Shown here piece after piece: positions 1 to 6,238 of a stretch of DNA of 16,216 nucleotides. The notes under the pieces are model-generated. The model did no database searches. It saw only the letters and a list, made by a program, of their open reading frames with translations, and had not been told where the DNA came from. Position 1 is the stretch's first letter; every line of letters starts with the position of its first letter. The stretch is from an uncultured Collinsella sp. (GTDB lineage Bacteria; Actinomycetota; Coriobacteriia; Coriobacteriales; Coriobacteriaceae), in contig CABUTR010000035.1 of NCBI GenBank assembly GCA_902494555.1, positions 1-16,216 of the forward strand, given 5' to 3'. The position numbers and the translations under genes are program-made.

Positions 1-732
1 AACTCATATGGTCGCGATCTGTTTGGCAAGCCGCGTTTTGCCGATCTGCTGCGTGCCGTGGGCGATACGGGCGTGGAGCGCATCTTCTTTACGTCTTCGC
101 ATCCCAAGGACCTGTTGCCCGAGACCATCGACGCCATGGCCGAGACGCCTGCCGTTATGCCGCAGCTGCACTTGGCCGTCCAGTCAGGTTCGACGCGGAT
201 CCTCAAAGAGATGAATCGCCGTTATACACGCGAGGACTATCTGGGCCTTGTCGATCGCATTCGCAACCGCATGCCCGATATCGCGCTCTCGACCGACATT
301 ATCGTTGGCTTCCCGGGTGAGACTGAAGAAGACTTTGAGCAGACGCTCTCACTTGCCGAGACGGTCCGCTATGCTCAGGCCTATACCTTCATCTATTCCA
401 AGCGCGCCGGTACCCCGGCCGCCGAGATTGACGATCCTACGCCGCATGAGGTTATTCTCGAGCGTTTCAACCGTCTGGTTAAGGTTATCGAGACCACGGC
501 ACACGAGTATAACCAGGGTGAGCTTCATACTGTGGTTCCGGCGCTCATTGAGGGAACGAGTAAAAAGAACGACGCGGTCCTGCTGGGCAAGAGTCCCAAG
601 AATCAGACCGTGCATGCGCCTATCCCCGAGGGTTACAGCATCGATCAGCTTGTTGGTAAGATCGTTGATGTTGACGTTGACGTTGCCAAGACCTGGTATT
701 TGTCCGGCTCCGTTGTGGGCGAGCCGCGCTAA
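1..732 (+). CDS. miaB: MiaB, tRNA 2-methylthio-adenosine synthase (3' part)
   Basis: MiaB is a radical-SAM methylthiotransferase that adds the 2-methylthio group to N6-isopentenyl-A37 of tRNAs reading codons that start with U. The frame is open from base 1 and ends at TAA 730-732, so about 243 C-terminal residues are present. The N-terminal domain and the CxxxCxxC iron-sulfur motif lie outside the window. Visible are the late radical-SAM segment (RIFFTSSHPKDL, then HLAVQSGSTRILKEMNR, then STDIIVGFPGETEEDF) and a C-terminal TRAM domain of about 65 residues. The stop overlaps the start of miaA (TAATG), and MiaA makes the substrate that MiaB modifies, so the pairing is functionally expected. Identification is secure; only the 5' end is missing. 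Confidence 0.95.
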   Translation, partial: NSYGRDLFGKPRFADLLRAVGDTGVERIFFTSSHPKDLLPETIDAMAETPAVMPQLHLAVQSGSTRILKEMNRRYTREDYLGLVDRIRNRMPDIALSTDIIVGFPGETEEDFEQTLSLAETVRYAQAYTFIYSKRAGTPAAEIDDPTPHEVILERFNRLVKVIETTAHEYNQGELHTVVPALIEGTSKKNDAVLLGKSPKNQTVHAPIPEGYSIDQLVGKIVDVDVDVAKTWYLSGSVVGEPR

Positions 733-1670
733 TGGTTTCTCCCGGGGCAGGTCTTTCCGCCGTTGCGATCGTCGGTCCGACGGCGGTTGGTAAGAGTGAT
801 GTTGCCGACCGTTTGGCAGCCCGTCTTTCGTCCGAAGTGCTGTCGTGCGATGCGATGCAAATCTATCGCGGCATGGACATCGGTACCGCAAAGATGGTGC
901 CCGATGAGTGCACGGCGCCGCTGCGTCTCGTCGACATTGTAGAGCCGGGTGTGGCATATTCTGCTGCGCTTTATCAGGCCGACGCTCGCGCGCATGTTGA
1001 ACGTCTCCTTGGTTCGGGTTGCCTGCCGGTTTTTTGCGGAGGTACGGGTCTGTATCTCAAGGCCGCCCTCGATGAGATGGACTTTCCCTCGGGTGAACTT
1101 GAGGACGATCGTCGTGCGGGCTATCAGGAGCTTGCCGAGCGTATTGGCGAGGAAGAACTGCATGCCTTGCTTGCCGAGCGCGATCCAGAATCGGCTGCTG
1201 TTATTCATCCCCATAACGTGCGCCGTGTGATTCGTGCGCTCGAGATGCATGATGATGGCGTCTCCTATGCGCAGCAAAAGTCGCAGTTTAGTGTTCCGCA
1301 CGAGCATTATCATGCCCTATGGTTTGGTCTGACGCGTAATCGCGAGGTGCTCTACGAGCGCATTAACCAGCGAGTCGATCTGATGTTTGAGCAGGGTCTT
1401 GTCGATGAGGTCCGCGGTCTTATGGGCCAGGGGCTGGGAGATGCCCTGACGTCGATGCAGGCAATTGGCTATAAAGAGATCATTGATGCTTTCAATGGCG
1501 TGATGAGCATGGATGAGGCTCGCGAACTCATTAAGATGCGTTCGCGTCGTTATGCCAAGCGTCAGCTTTCGTGGTTTAAGCGCGATGACCGTATCGTGTG
1601 GTTTGATATGGATGAATGTACGATCGATGAGGTCGTTGAGGATATCCTGCATCGTATTGAGGCTGCCTAA
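732..1670 (+). CDS. miaA: MiaA, tRNA dimethylallyltransferase
   Basis: MiaA transfers a dimethylallyl group from DMAPP to the N6 of A37 in tRNA, the step before MiaB. The protein has 312 residues, normal for the family. Seen: P-loop GPTAVGKS at residues 15-22, CDAMQIYRGMDIGTAK at 39-54 (the tRNA/DMAPP-binding motif; Ala where many bacteria have Ser, as I recall from other actinobacteria), and GGTGLYL at 103-109. The ATG at 732 shares a base with the miaB stop and the TAA at 1668-1670 shares a base with the hflX ATG, so all three genes look translationally coupled. No separate ribosome binding site stands out. Codons often end in T, unlike the right end of the window. Confidence 0.96.
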   Translation: MVSPGAGLSAVAIVGPTAVGKSDVADRLAARLSSEVLSCDAMQIYRGMDIGTAKMVPDECTAPLRLVDIVEPGVAYSAALYQADARAHVERLLGSGCLPVFCGGTGLYLKAALDEMDFPSGELEDDRRAGYQELAERIGEEELHALLAERDPESAAVIHPHNVRRVIRALEMHDDGVSYAQQKSQFSVPHEHYHALWFGLTRNREVLYERINQRVDLMFEQGLVDEVRGLMGQGLGDALTSMQAIGYKEIIDAFNGVMSMDEARELIKMRSRRYAKRQLSWFKRDDRIVWFDMDECTIDEVVEDILHRIEAA

Positions 1671-2959
1671 TGGCCCGTTTCCCCTTTGTTCCCACGGCAC
1701 CCGAGCCCGAGCGTGCCATTTTAGTTGGTGTTGAGTGGCGCGACAATGCATGGCCGCTCGATCGCTCGCTTGATGAGCTGGAGCGTCTTGCCCACACAGC
1801 TGGTGCCCAGTGCGTGGCACGCTTGTCGCAGCGTTTGGTAAAGCCGTATCCTAAATCGTTTATCGGTTCCGGTAAGGTTGAAGAGCTGTGCGGCCTGGTG
1901 CATCGCATGGATGCCGATGTCGTTATTTTTGACGACGACCTGACCCCCTCGCAGCAATCCTATTTGGAGAAAGCCGTGGGCGAGCCGGTAAAGATTATCG
2001 ATCGTACTGCACTGATCCTGGATATCTTTGGCCTGCATGCTCAGACGCGTGAGGGACGCCTGCAGGTACAGCTGGCACAGCTTCAATATTTGTTGCCTCG
2101 CCTGCGTGGCATGTGGAGCCATCTCGCTAAGGAGCAGACGCGCGGCGGCATCGGCTCACGTTTTGGTCAGGGCGAAAGTCAGCTCGAGGTCGACCGTCGC
2201 CTCATTCGTAATAAGATCGCTGCGCTTCGTCGTGAGCTCAAGCAGGTTGAACAGCGTCGCGATGTTCAATCTAAGAGTCGCATTGAGTCCCCGGCGTTTC
2301 GCGTCGCGTTAGCCGGTTATACCAATGCCGGTAAATCGACGTTACTCAATCGTCTGACCGGCTCTACGGTACTTTCGCAGGACAAGCTGTTTGCTACGCT
2401 CGACCCGACGACGCGTTCGTATCGTCTGCCCGGCGGTCGCGGCATGACGATTACCGATACCGTCGGCTTTATTCAAAAGCTGCCCCATGGTCTGGTCGAT
2501 GCCTTTAAATCGACGCTGTCCGAGGTTTTGGGTGCAGATCTAATTCTCAAAGTCGTAGATGCGTCTGACGAGGACTATGAGCGGCAGCTGGAGGCTGTCG
2601 ACCGCGTGCTTGATGAGATCGGCGCCGGAGAGCGTTTAACGCTGACCGTATTCAATAAAATCGATCTTCTCGATAGCGTCGATCGATTGAGTTTCCGTCG
2701 TCGCTATCCGGAGGCCGTTCTGTTCTCGGCCCAAACGGGCGAGGGGCTCGACGATCTCGTCGACCGGATTGCTCGCGAGGCAGCTGCCACCGATGTGTTG
2801 CTCTCCGCTGATATCCCGTATCGTGAGGGCGCTCTCATCACGCTGGTGCATGAGCAGGGAACCCTTCTGCATGAGGAATATCTCGAGGACGGCGTTCGCA
2901 TTGTGGCGAAGTTGCCGGCTCGTATTGCACCGCGGCTCGAGCGTTATCGCACCGAGTAG
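1670..2959 (+). CDS. hflX: HflX, ribosome-splitting GTPase
   Basis: HflX is a GTPase that binds the 50S subunit and splits or rescues stalled ribosomes, often under stress. The 429-residue protein has the N-terminal HflX domain, a GIGSRFGQGESQLE linker near residues 160-173, then a coiled segment (about 175-203). The G domain follows with G1 GYTNAGKS (216-223), G3 DTVG (263-266), G4 NKID and a SAQTGEGLDDL G5 region. The start is coupled to miaA by TAATG. The last 16 bases overlap the convergent membrane-protein gene on the other strand, leaving no room for a terminator between the two. The miaA-hflX pairing is widespread in bacteria. Confidence 0.96.
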   Translation: MARFPFVPTAPEPERAILVGVEWRDNAWPLDRSLDELERLAHTAGAQCVARLSQRLVKPYPKSFIGSGKVEELCGLVHRMDADVVIFDDDLTPSQQSYLEKAVGEPVKIIDRTALILDIFGLHAQTREGRLQVQLAQLQYLLPRLRGMWSHLAKEQTRGGIGSRFGQGESQLEVDRRLIRNKIAALRRELKQVEQRRDVQSKSRIESPAFRVALAGYTNAGKSTLLNRLTGSTVLSQDKLFATLDPTTRSYRLPGGRGMTITDTVGFIQKLPHGLVDAFKSTLSEVLGADLILKVVDASDEDYERQLEAVDRVLDEIGAGERLTLTVFNKIDLLDSVDRLSFRRRYPEAVLFSAQTGEGLDDLVDRIAREAAATDVLLSADIPYREGALITLVHEQGTLLHEEYLEDGVRIVAKLPARIAPRLERYRTE

Positions 2960-3648
2960 ACGAGCTCCAAAATGCCCAGAATGATGGGCTGATGCAGCAG
3001 ATAAAAGGGGAGAGCGTGACGTCCAAGGCTGGCGAGCGCCGGCAGGGGGTTGGCGTAGGCCCAGCTAGGGACGGTCTTATCGATTCCCTGCGCTATGTGT
3101 GCGGCGAAGTATCCTGCAAGATACATAAAGATAAACGGGATGATGGGGTAGTAATCACCTGAGATAAACCCAGGGCTCGGAAATCCCAGCCACGCCAGGT
3201 AGGGGACAGGGTATATCGTTTTGGGGATGCTCCAGGTGATTGCGAACAACATAAGGCATAGGGGCATGCCCCATCTCGCCGTTATCTTCTTAAGGACGGG
3301 ATCGGTCAACGCCACGATGCCGGTGCATGCGGCCATGCAGTAGATGATGCCAAAATTAACCGAATCGTCGACTGAGACAAGTGTTGTTGCCAACCAGACA
3401 ACGAGTGCTGCTAAGGCGTATTTGGCGGCACGTTTGATATTGTTGCGCGAAAGGGTGCACATCCAACCGGCGATAAACAAAAATACCCAGCTGATGCTGG
3501 CGCGCCAGATGTCTTGAAAGGCTGACTGGGTAAACCAGGGCATATCCCAGCCGTACAGGTAGGCGAGATCATAGCAAGCGTGAAAACCTGCCATAGAAAT
3601 CATCGTAAACCCGCGGACGGTATCAAATATGGTTATGCGTTTTTGCAT
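2944..3648 (-). CDS. DUF1624 / HGSNAT-like membrane acyltransferase
   Basis: This is a 234-residue polytopic membrane protein of the DUF1624 (heparan-alpha-glucosaminide N-acetyltransferase-like) family. It begins with the family's usual opening, a short basic N-terminus followed by IFDTVRGFTMISMAGFHACY, in which H23 is the conserved His of the FHxxYDL element. Several hydrophobic helices follow, and it ends with LPFYLLHQPIILGIL, a common acyltransferase-type last helix. The true substrate is unknown; bacterial members are thought to acylate cell-surface sugars. Its ATG shares a base with the lexA stop (TAATG), so it is co-translated with lexA and probably under LexA control. Its 3' end overlaps hflX by 16 bp, tail to tail. 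Confidence 0.85.
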   Translation of the reverse strand: MQKRITIFDTVRGFTMISMAGFHACYDLAYLYGWDMPWFTQSAFQDIWRASISWVFLFIAGWMCTLSRNNIKRAAKYALAALVVWLATTLVSVDDSVNFGIIYCMAACTGIVALTDPVLKKITARWGMPLCLMLFAITWSIPKTIYPVPYLAWLGFPSPGFISGDYYPIIPFIFMYLAGYFAAHIAQGIDKTVPSWAYANPLPALASLGRHALPFYLLHQPIILGILELVYSVR

Positions 3649-4292
3649 TACGAGAACCGGCGCATTAAGCCGACGACTTTGCCCAGGATAACGGGATTCG
3701 TTGCATAGATAGGTTCCATGGTGTCGTTCTCGGGCTGCAAGCGCACACGCCCCTGCTCCTTGTAGAACGTCTTGACGGTCGCCGAACCATCAATCATGGC
3801 CACGACAATTTCGCCGTTCATGGCACTCTTTTGTTCACGGACGATGATGTAATCGCCATTGAAGATGCCGACATTGATCATTGAGCTCCCATGCACCTCA
3901 AGGATAAAGGAACCCTGATCAGTGGCGATTTCGGTCGGGATAGTAAACGTGTCTTCGATATTCTGCTCGGCCAGAATGGGGATCCCAGCCGCGACGCGAC
4001 CAACGAGCGGTAGCGAGACCGTTCCGCGAGGTGCGGTGGGCTCGTCAGATTTAGAAATTGAGACAGAGGAACCGTCCTCGTTAAAGAGTTCCAGGGCACG
4101 CGGCTTGGTGGCATCGCGCTTGAGCAGCCCGCGCGCCTCCAGGGCAGAGAGATGGGCGTGCACGGTGCTTGGGGAGGAAAGGCCCACGGCAGAAGCCATC
4201 TCGCGCACGCTGGGCGGATAACCCTTCTCCTGCTGATATTCCTTGATGAAGTCGTAAATTTGCTGCTGACGCTTGGTAATTTTGCGAGCCAT
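3648..4292 (-). CDS. lexA: LexA, SOS repressor
   Basis: LexA represses DNA-damage genes and cleaves itself when RecA is activated. I start it at the ATG at 4292, preceded by AGAGAGGA, giving 214 residues; the frame stays open about 35 codons further upstream, but that would run through the operators. Residues 1-65 are the winged HTH (QQQIYDFIKEYQQEKGYPPS, then SSPSTVHAHLSALEARGLL). The S24 peptidase half has the cleavage site A102-G103 (GRVAAGIP), catalytic S137 (HGSSMINVGIFNGDY) and K174 (ATVKTFY). All residues needed for autocleavage are present. It diverges from a LysM gene, as lexA does in Bacillus (yneA) and Mycobacterium, and is followed by the overlapping DUF1624 gene. Confidence 0.97.
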   Translation of the reverse strand: MARKITKRQQQIYDFIKEYQQEKGYPPSVREMASAVGLSSPSTVHAHLSALEARGLLKRDATKPRALELFNEDGSSVSISKSDEPTAPRGTVSLPLVGRVAAGIPILAEQNIEDTFTIPTEIATDQGSFILEVHGSSMINVGIFNGDYIIVREQKSAMNGEIVVAMIDGSATVKTFYKEQGRVRLQPENDTMEPIYATNPVILGKVVGLMRRFS

Positions 4293-4316
4293 CAGGGCAT
4301 CCTCTCTACCCATGTC

Positions 4317-4384
4317 AAACAAATGTTCGAATTTTGCTTGACAGGAACAACTGTTCGAAGATAATAATAACCGAACATTCGTTC
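4317..4384. promoter_or_regulatory. LexA operator array: three boxes at 28-bp spacing
   Basis: Two perfect GAAC-N4-GTTC palindromes lie at 4345-4356 (GAACAACTGTTC) and 4373-4384 (GAACATTCGTTC), and a one-mismatch box at 4317-4328 (AAACAAATGTTC). This is the Gram-positive/actinobacterial SOS-box pattern. Box starts are exactly 28 bp apart. The array sits between the divergent lexA and LysM genes. The middle box fills the spacer of the rightward promoter, the right box covers its probable transcription start, and the left, weaker box lies in the lexA leader. Confidence 0.9.
4338..4366 (+). promoter_or_regulatory. SOS-controlled promoter of the LysM gene
   Basis: A consensus -35 TTGACA (4338-4343) is followed by a 17-bp spacer and the -10-like ATAATA (4361-4366). 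The predicted start, near 4373, coincides with the right-hand LexA box, and the middle LexA box lies inside the spacer, so LexA binding should block it. The AT-rich tract 4361-4370 reads TTATTATTAT on the other strand and could also provide a -10 for lexA, but no convincing lexA -35 is visible. Confidence 0.65.
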
Positions 4385-4452
4385 TCGCGCTAGACATTTT
4401 TGTCCGCGCGGCTTGATAAAACTGTTCTCAGCAAAACACGCGAGAGGAGAAC

Positions 4453-4905
4453 ATGATGAACGCAACGAATATGGTCCAGGGAAACCTCGCCCTTAAGCTC
4501 GAGACGCCTGCAGAACCCACTTTTACGGTTGTTCAGGGTGGCCGCTCCGGCATTCACCCTTTGACCGTACAGCCTGCTCGCAATCAGCAGGCTGTAGTCG
4601 CGCCGGCCCGCGTTGCCCTGAAGGTTCCGACGATTGTCGCCGTCGCCGTTGCGCTTACGCTCTTCTTTGTCCTCGCTACTTCGGTCTTTAGCGCTCGTCA
4701 CGCCGCGTATGCCGAGTCCGTTTCCAACATTACTTACGAGACCATTCGCGTTCAGACTGGCGATTCTCTTTGGTCGCTTGCCGAGGAATATCCAATCGAA
4801 GGCCTTTCCACGCAAGAGACTTCCGACATGATCCGTAACGTCAATCATCTGGAGCATGGTTCGCTCGCCGCCGGTGCGCATCTTAAGGTTCCTGCTCGTT
4901 CGTAA
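4453..4905 (+). CDS. YneA-like membrane-anchored LysM protein, probable SOS division inhibitor
   Basis: The 150-residue protein has a low-complexity cytoplasmic N-terminus (1-57), one transmembrane helix at about 58-80 (KVPTIVAVAVALTLFFVLAT), a short extracytoplasmic stretch and a C-terminal LysM domain (about 94-147, starting YETIRVQTGDSLWSLAEEY). A second ATG at 4456 is slightly better spaced from the GAGGAG ribosome binding site and may be the real start. The layout matches Bacillus YneA and the mycobacterial lexA-divergent LysM protein Rv2719c, which block cell division after DNA damage; sequence identity outside LysM is not recognisable by eye. It is divergent from lexA, has an SOS promoter, and precedes nrdR and dut. 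The division-inhibitor role is inferred from context and architecture. Confidence 0.8.
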   Translation: MMNATNMVQGNLALKLETPAEPTFTVVQGGRSGIHPLTVQPARNQQAVVAPARVALKVPTIVAVAVALTLFFVLATSVFSARHAAYAESVSNITYETIRVQTGDSLWSLAEEYPIEGLSTQETSDMIRNVNHLEHGSLAAGAHLKVPARS

Positions 4906-4918
4906 TCATTATCGCGCT

Positions 4919-4962
4919 GCGCATGGTACCCTTGTTATCGTTTAAGAGGAGGTACCATGCGC
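4919..4962. promoter_or_regulatory. Hairpin sequestering the nrdR start codon
   Basis: GCGCATGGTACC (4919-4930) is perfectly repeated in inverse as GGTACCATGCGC (4951-4962), with a 20-base loop. The right arm contains the nrdR ATG (4957-4959) and the last GG of its AGGAGG ribosome binding site (4947-4952). In mRNA the 12-bp stem would bury the start codon. It could instead be a DNA operator. It also lies just after the LysM stop. Confidence 0.6.
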
Positions 4963-5400
4963 TGTCCCAAATGCGGCAAGGCACATACCCGCGTCGTTGA
5001 TTCTCGTATGCAGGAGTCAAATAACACCATTAAGCGCCGTCGCGAATGTTGCTCGTGTAACTATCGCTTTACAACGTTCGAGCGATGCGAAGACCCAATC
5101 GAGGTCATTAAGTCAGACGGAACCAAGCAGCGGTTCGATCGCAATAAGCTGCTCGTCGGCTTGATGCGCGCCACCATCAAGCGCGATATCGACACTAAGA
5201 AGCTCAATGAGATTATCGACGACATCGAGGTCGAGCTGCGCTCTCGCACACTGACGGCCGTCACGTCCCATGAGTTGGGTGACATGGTGCTCAAGCGCTT
5301 GGCCAAGATCGACAAGGTGGCGTACATCCGCTTTGCCTCGGTCTACCGCGATTTCAAAGACGTCGATGAGTTTCTGCAAGAGCTCGACAAGCTAAGGTGA
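4957..5400 (+). CDS. nrdR: NrdR, ribonucleotide reductase repressor
   Basis: NrdR senses ATP/dATP and represses ribonucleotide reductase genes. The 147-residue protein is full length. It has an N-terminal zinc ribbon with C3-P-K-C6 and C31/C34 (RRRECCSCNYRFTTFE, with one extra Cys at 32) and an ATP-cone from about residue 49 (IEVIKSDGTKQRFDRNKLL) to 139, ending with the typical FASVYRDFKDVDEF. No nrd gene or obvious NrdR box is in the window, so its targets lie elsewhere. The start follows AAGAGGAGG by only four bases and sits within a perfect 12-bp hairpin arm. It is 4 bp before dut and probably co-transcribed with it and the LysM gene. The lexA-LysM-nrdR order is also known from mycobacteria. 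Confidence 0.97.
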   Translation: MRCPKCGKAHTRVVDSRMQESNNTIKRRRECCSCNYRFTTFERCEDPIEVIKSDGTKQRFDRNKLLVGLMRATIKRDIDTKKLNEIIDDIEVELRSRTLTAVTSHELGDMVLKRLAKIDKVAYIRFASVYRDFKDVDEFLQELDKLR

Positions 5401-5404
5401 TTCC

Positions 5405-5848
5405 ATGTCCAACATTACCGTCAACATAAAGCGTCTCGATCCCACCGTTGAGCTTCCCAAATACGCCCATCCCACTGATGCCGGCTTGGATTTGCGCTCC
5501 AACGAGGACTGCGTCCTGAAGCCCCTCGAACGCCGTCTGGTCTCTACGGGGCTGGCCATCGCCCTGCCCGATGGCTACGCCGGCTTCGTCCAGCCCCGCA
5601 GCGGCTTGGCCATCAAGCAGGGCCTGTCTATAGTCAATACGCCGGGCCTCATCGACGCCCACTACCGAGGGGAACTCAAGGTTATCCTCATCAACCTGGA
5701 TCCCACCAACGACATCCAAATCAACAAAGGCGACCGCATAGCCCAACTCGTCATCCAAGAAGTCCCCACGGTCAATCTCATAGAAGTAGAAGAACTAGAC
5801 GAAACCGACCGAGGCAAAGGAGGCTTCGGCTCCAGCGGCATCGCCTAG
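5405..5848 (+). CDS. dut: Dut, deoxyuridine 5'-triphosphate nucleotidohydrolase
   Basis: Trimeric dUTPase converts dUTP to dUMP and pyrophosphate, keeping uracil out of DNA and feeding dTMP synthesis. The 147-residue protein shows all five family motifs: DAGLDL (motif 1), PRSGLA (motif 2), TPGLIDAHYRGELKV (motif 3; Ala-His where Ser-Asp is commoner), GDRIAQLVI (motif 4) and RGKGGFGSSG (motif 5, the P-loop-like arm). The start has the ribosome binding site AAGGTGA and follows the nrdR stop by 4 bp, so the two genes form one nucleotide-metabolism unit. The last third uses more A-ending codons (ATA, CTA, CGA, GAA, AAA) than the first two thirds. Confidence 0.97.
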   Translation: MSNITVNIKRLDPTVELPKYAHPTDAGLDLRSNEDCVLKPLERRLVSTGLAIALPDGYAGFVQPRSGLAIKQGLSIVNTPGLIDAHYRGELKVILINLDPTNDIQINKGDRIAQLVIQEVPTVNLIEVEELDETDRGKGGFGSSGIA

Positions 5849-5863
5849 GGCGCTCGTATCCCT

Positions 5864-5966
5864 CCCGCCCGGGGCTTACCTATATCATTCCATGCTCAAA
5901 CATTCTCGCGTCGCTTCGCTCGCTGCGAAACTGCGCGTGGAACGATATAGGTAAGCCCCGGGCGGG
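5864..5966 (-). repeat. Long palindromic element, copy 1
   Basis: Perfect 23-bp arms at 5864-5886 and 5944-5966 are extended inwards by TTCCA/TGGAA. They enclose a 45-bp core (5893-5937). Read on the minus strand, the core starts CGCGCAGTTTCGCAGCGA and ends GCGAGAATGTTTGAGCA, the same as copy 2 on the plus strand, with 9 extra bases in the middle. Arms next to the core are also similar (TATATCGT followed by TCC or CCC), but the outer arms differ between copies while remaining self-complementary. Confidence 0.85.
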
Positions 5967-6000
5967 CGGCTACTCGCTTGAAACAATATTTACTTTTCTA

Positions 6001-6047
6001 GTAAGTCGATGCGATGAAGGGACGCCTCCTTTGTCGCATCGACTTAC
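6001..6047 (+). terminator. Hairpin with T-rich tail, probable dut terminator
   Basis: GTAAGTCGATGCGA (6001-6014) pairs perfectly with 6034-6047. The stem continues inwards through TGAAGG/CCTTTG with two G-T pairs, giving about 20 bp around a 7-base loop. It is followed by TGTATTTATATTTT, a fair but interrupted T tract. It is unrelated in sequence to the two flanking palindromes. A terminator for the LysM-nrdR-dut transcript is the simplest reading. Confidence 0.55.
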
Positions 6048-6124
6048 TGTATTTATATTTTCTGGTTCCCCTTTGCAGATTCTACTGGTGGGGAATCTGG
6101 TATAGCCGCTGGTACGTTAACGCA

Positions 6125-6225
6125 GCTTACCTGTGGGAGGCCCCTATATATCGTCCCGCGCGCAGTTTCGCAGCGAAGCGAGAATGTTTGAGCACGGGAT
6201 GATATATAGGGGCCCACAGGCAAGC
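6125..6225 (+). repeat. Long palindromic element, copy 2 (inverted relative to copy 1)
   Basis: The left arm, 6125-6158, pairs with the right arm, 6195-6225. There is one mismatch in the GCTTACC/GGCAAGC end, a 3-base AGG bulge at 6138-6140, and one G-T-type change in the inner stem. The core 6159-6194 (CGCGCAGTTTCGCAGCGA then AGCGAGAATGTTTGAGCA) is the reverse complement of the copy 1 core apart from 9 bases. The element ends 13 bp before the stop of the convergent glycosyltransferase gene. No T tract follows, so it is not a standard terminator. Confidence 0.85.
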
Positions 6226-6238
6226 GGACAGTCCGAAG

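Larger units (their letters stand above)
5849..6238. other. Gene-free hairpin-rich interval between convergent genes
   Basis: About 390 bp separate the stops of dut and the glycosyltransferase gene. No convincing gene is present: short open frames here run through palindromes. The interval holds two long related palindromic elements (5864-5966 and 6125-6225) and a third unrelated hairpin between them (6001-6047). Part of it must end transcription from both sides. Confidence 0.8.

Noticed and set aside
4293..4397. N-terminal extension of LexA by about 35 residues
   Set aside because: The extension would translate the LexA operators, and the downstream ATG has a good AGAGAGGA site and the normal family N-terminus.
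4393..4404. GACATTTTTGTC palindrome near the LysM gene as a fourth LexA box
   Set aside because: It lacks the GAAC-N4-GTTC pattern and is out of the 28-bp register.
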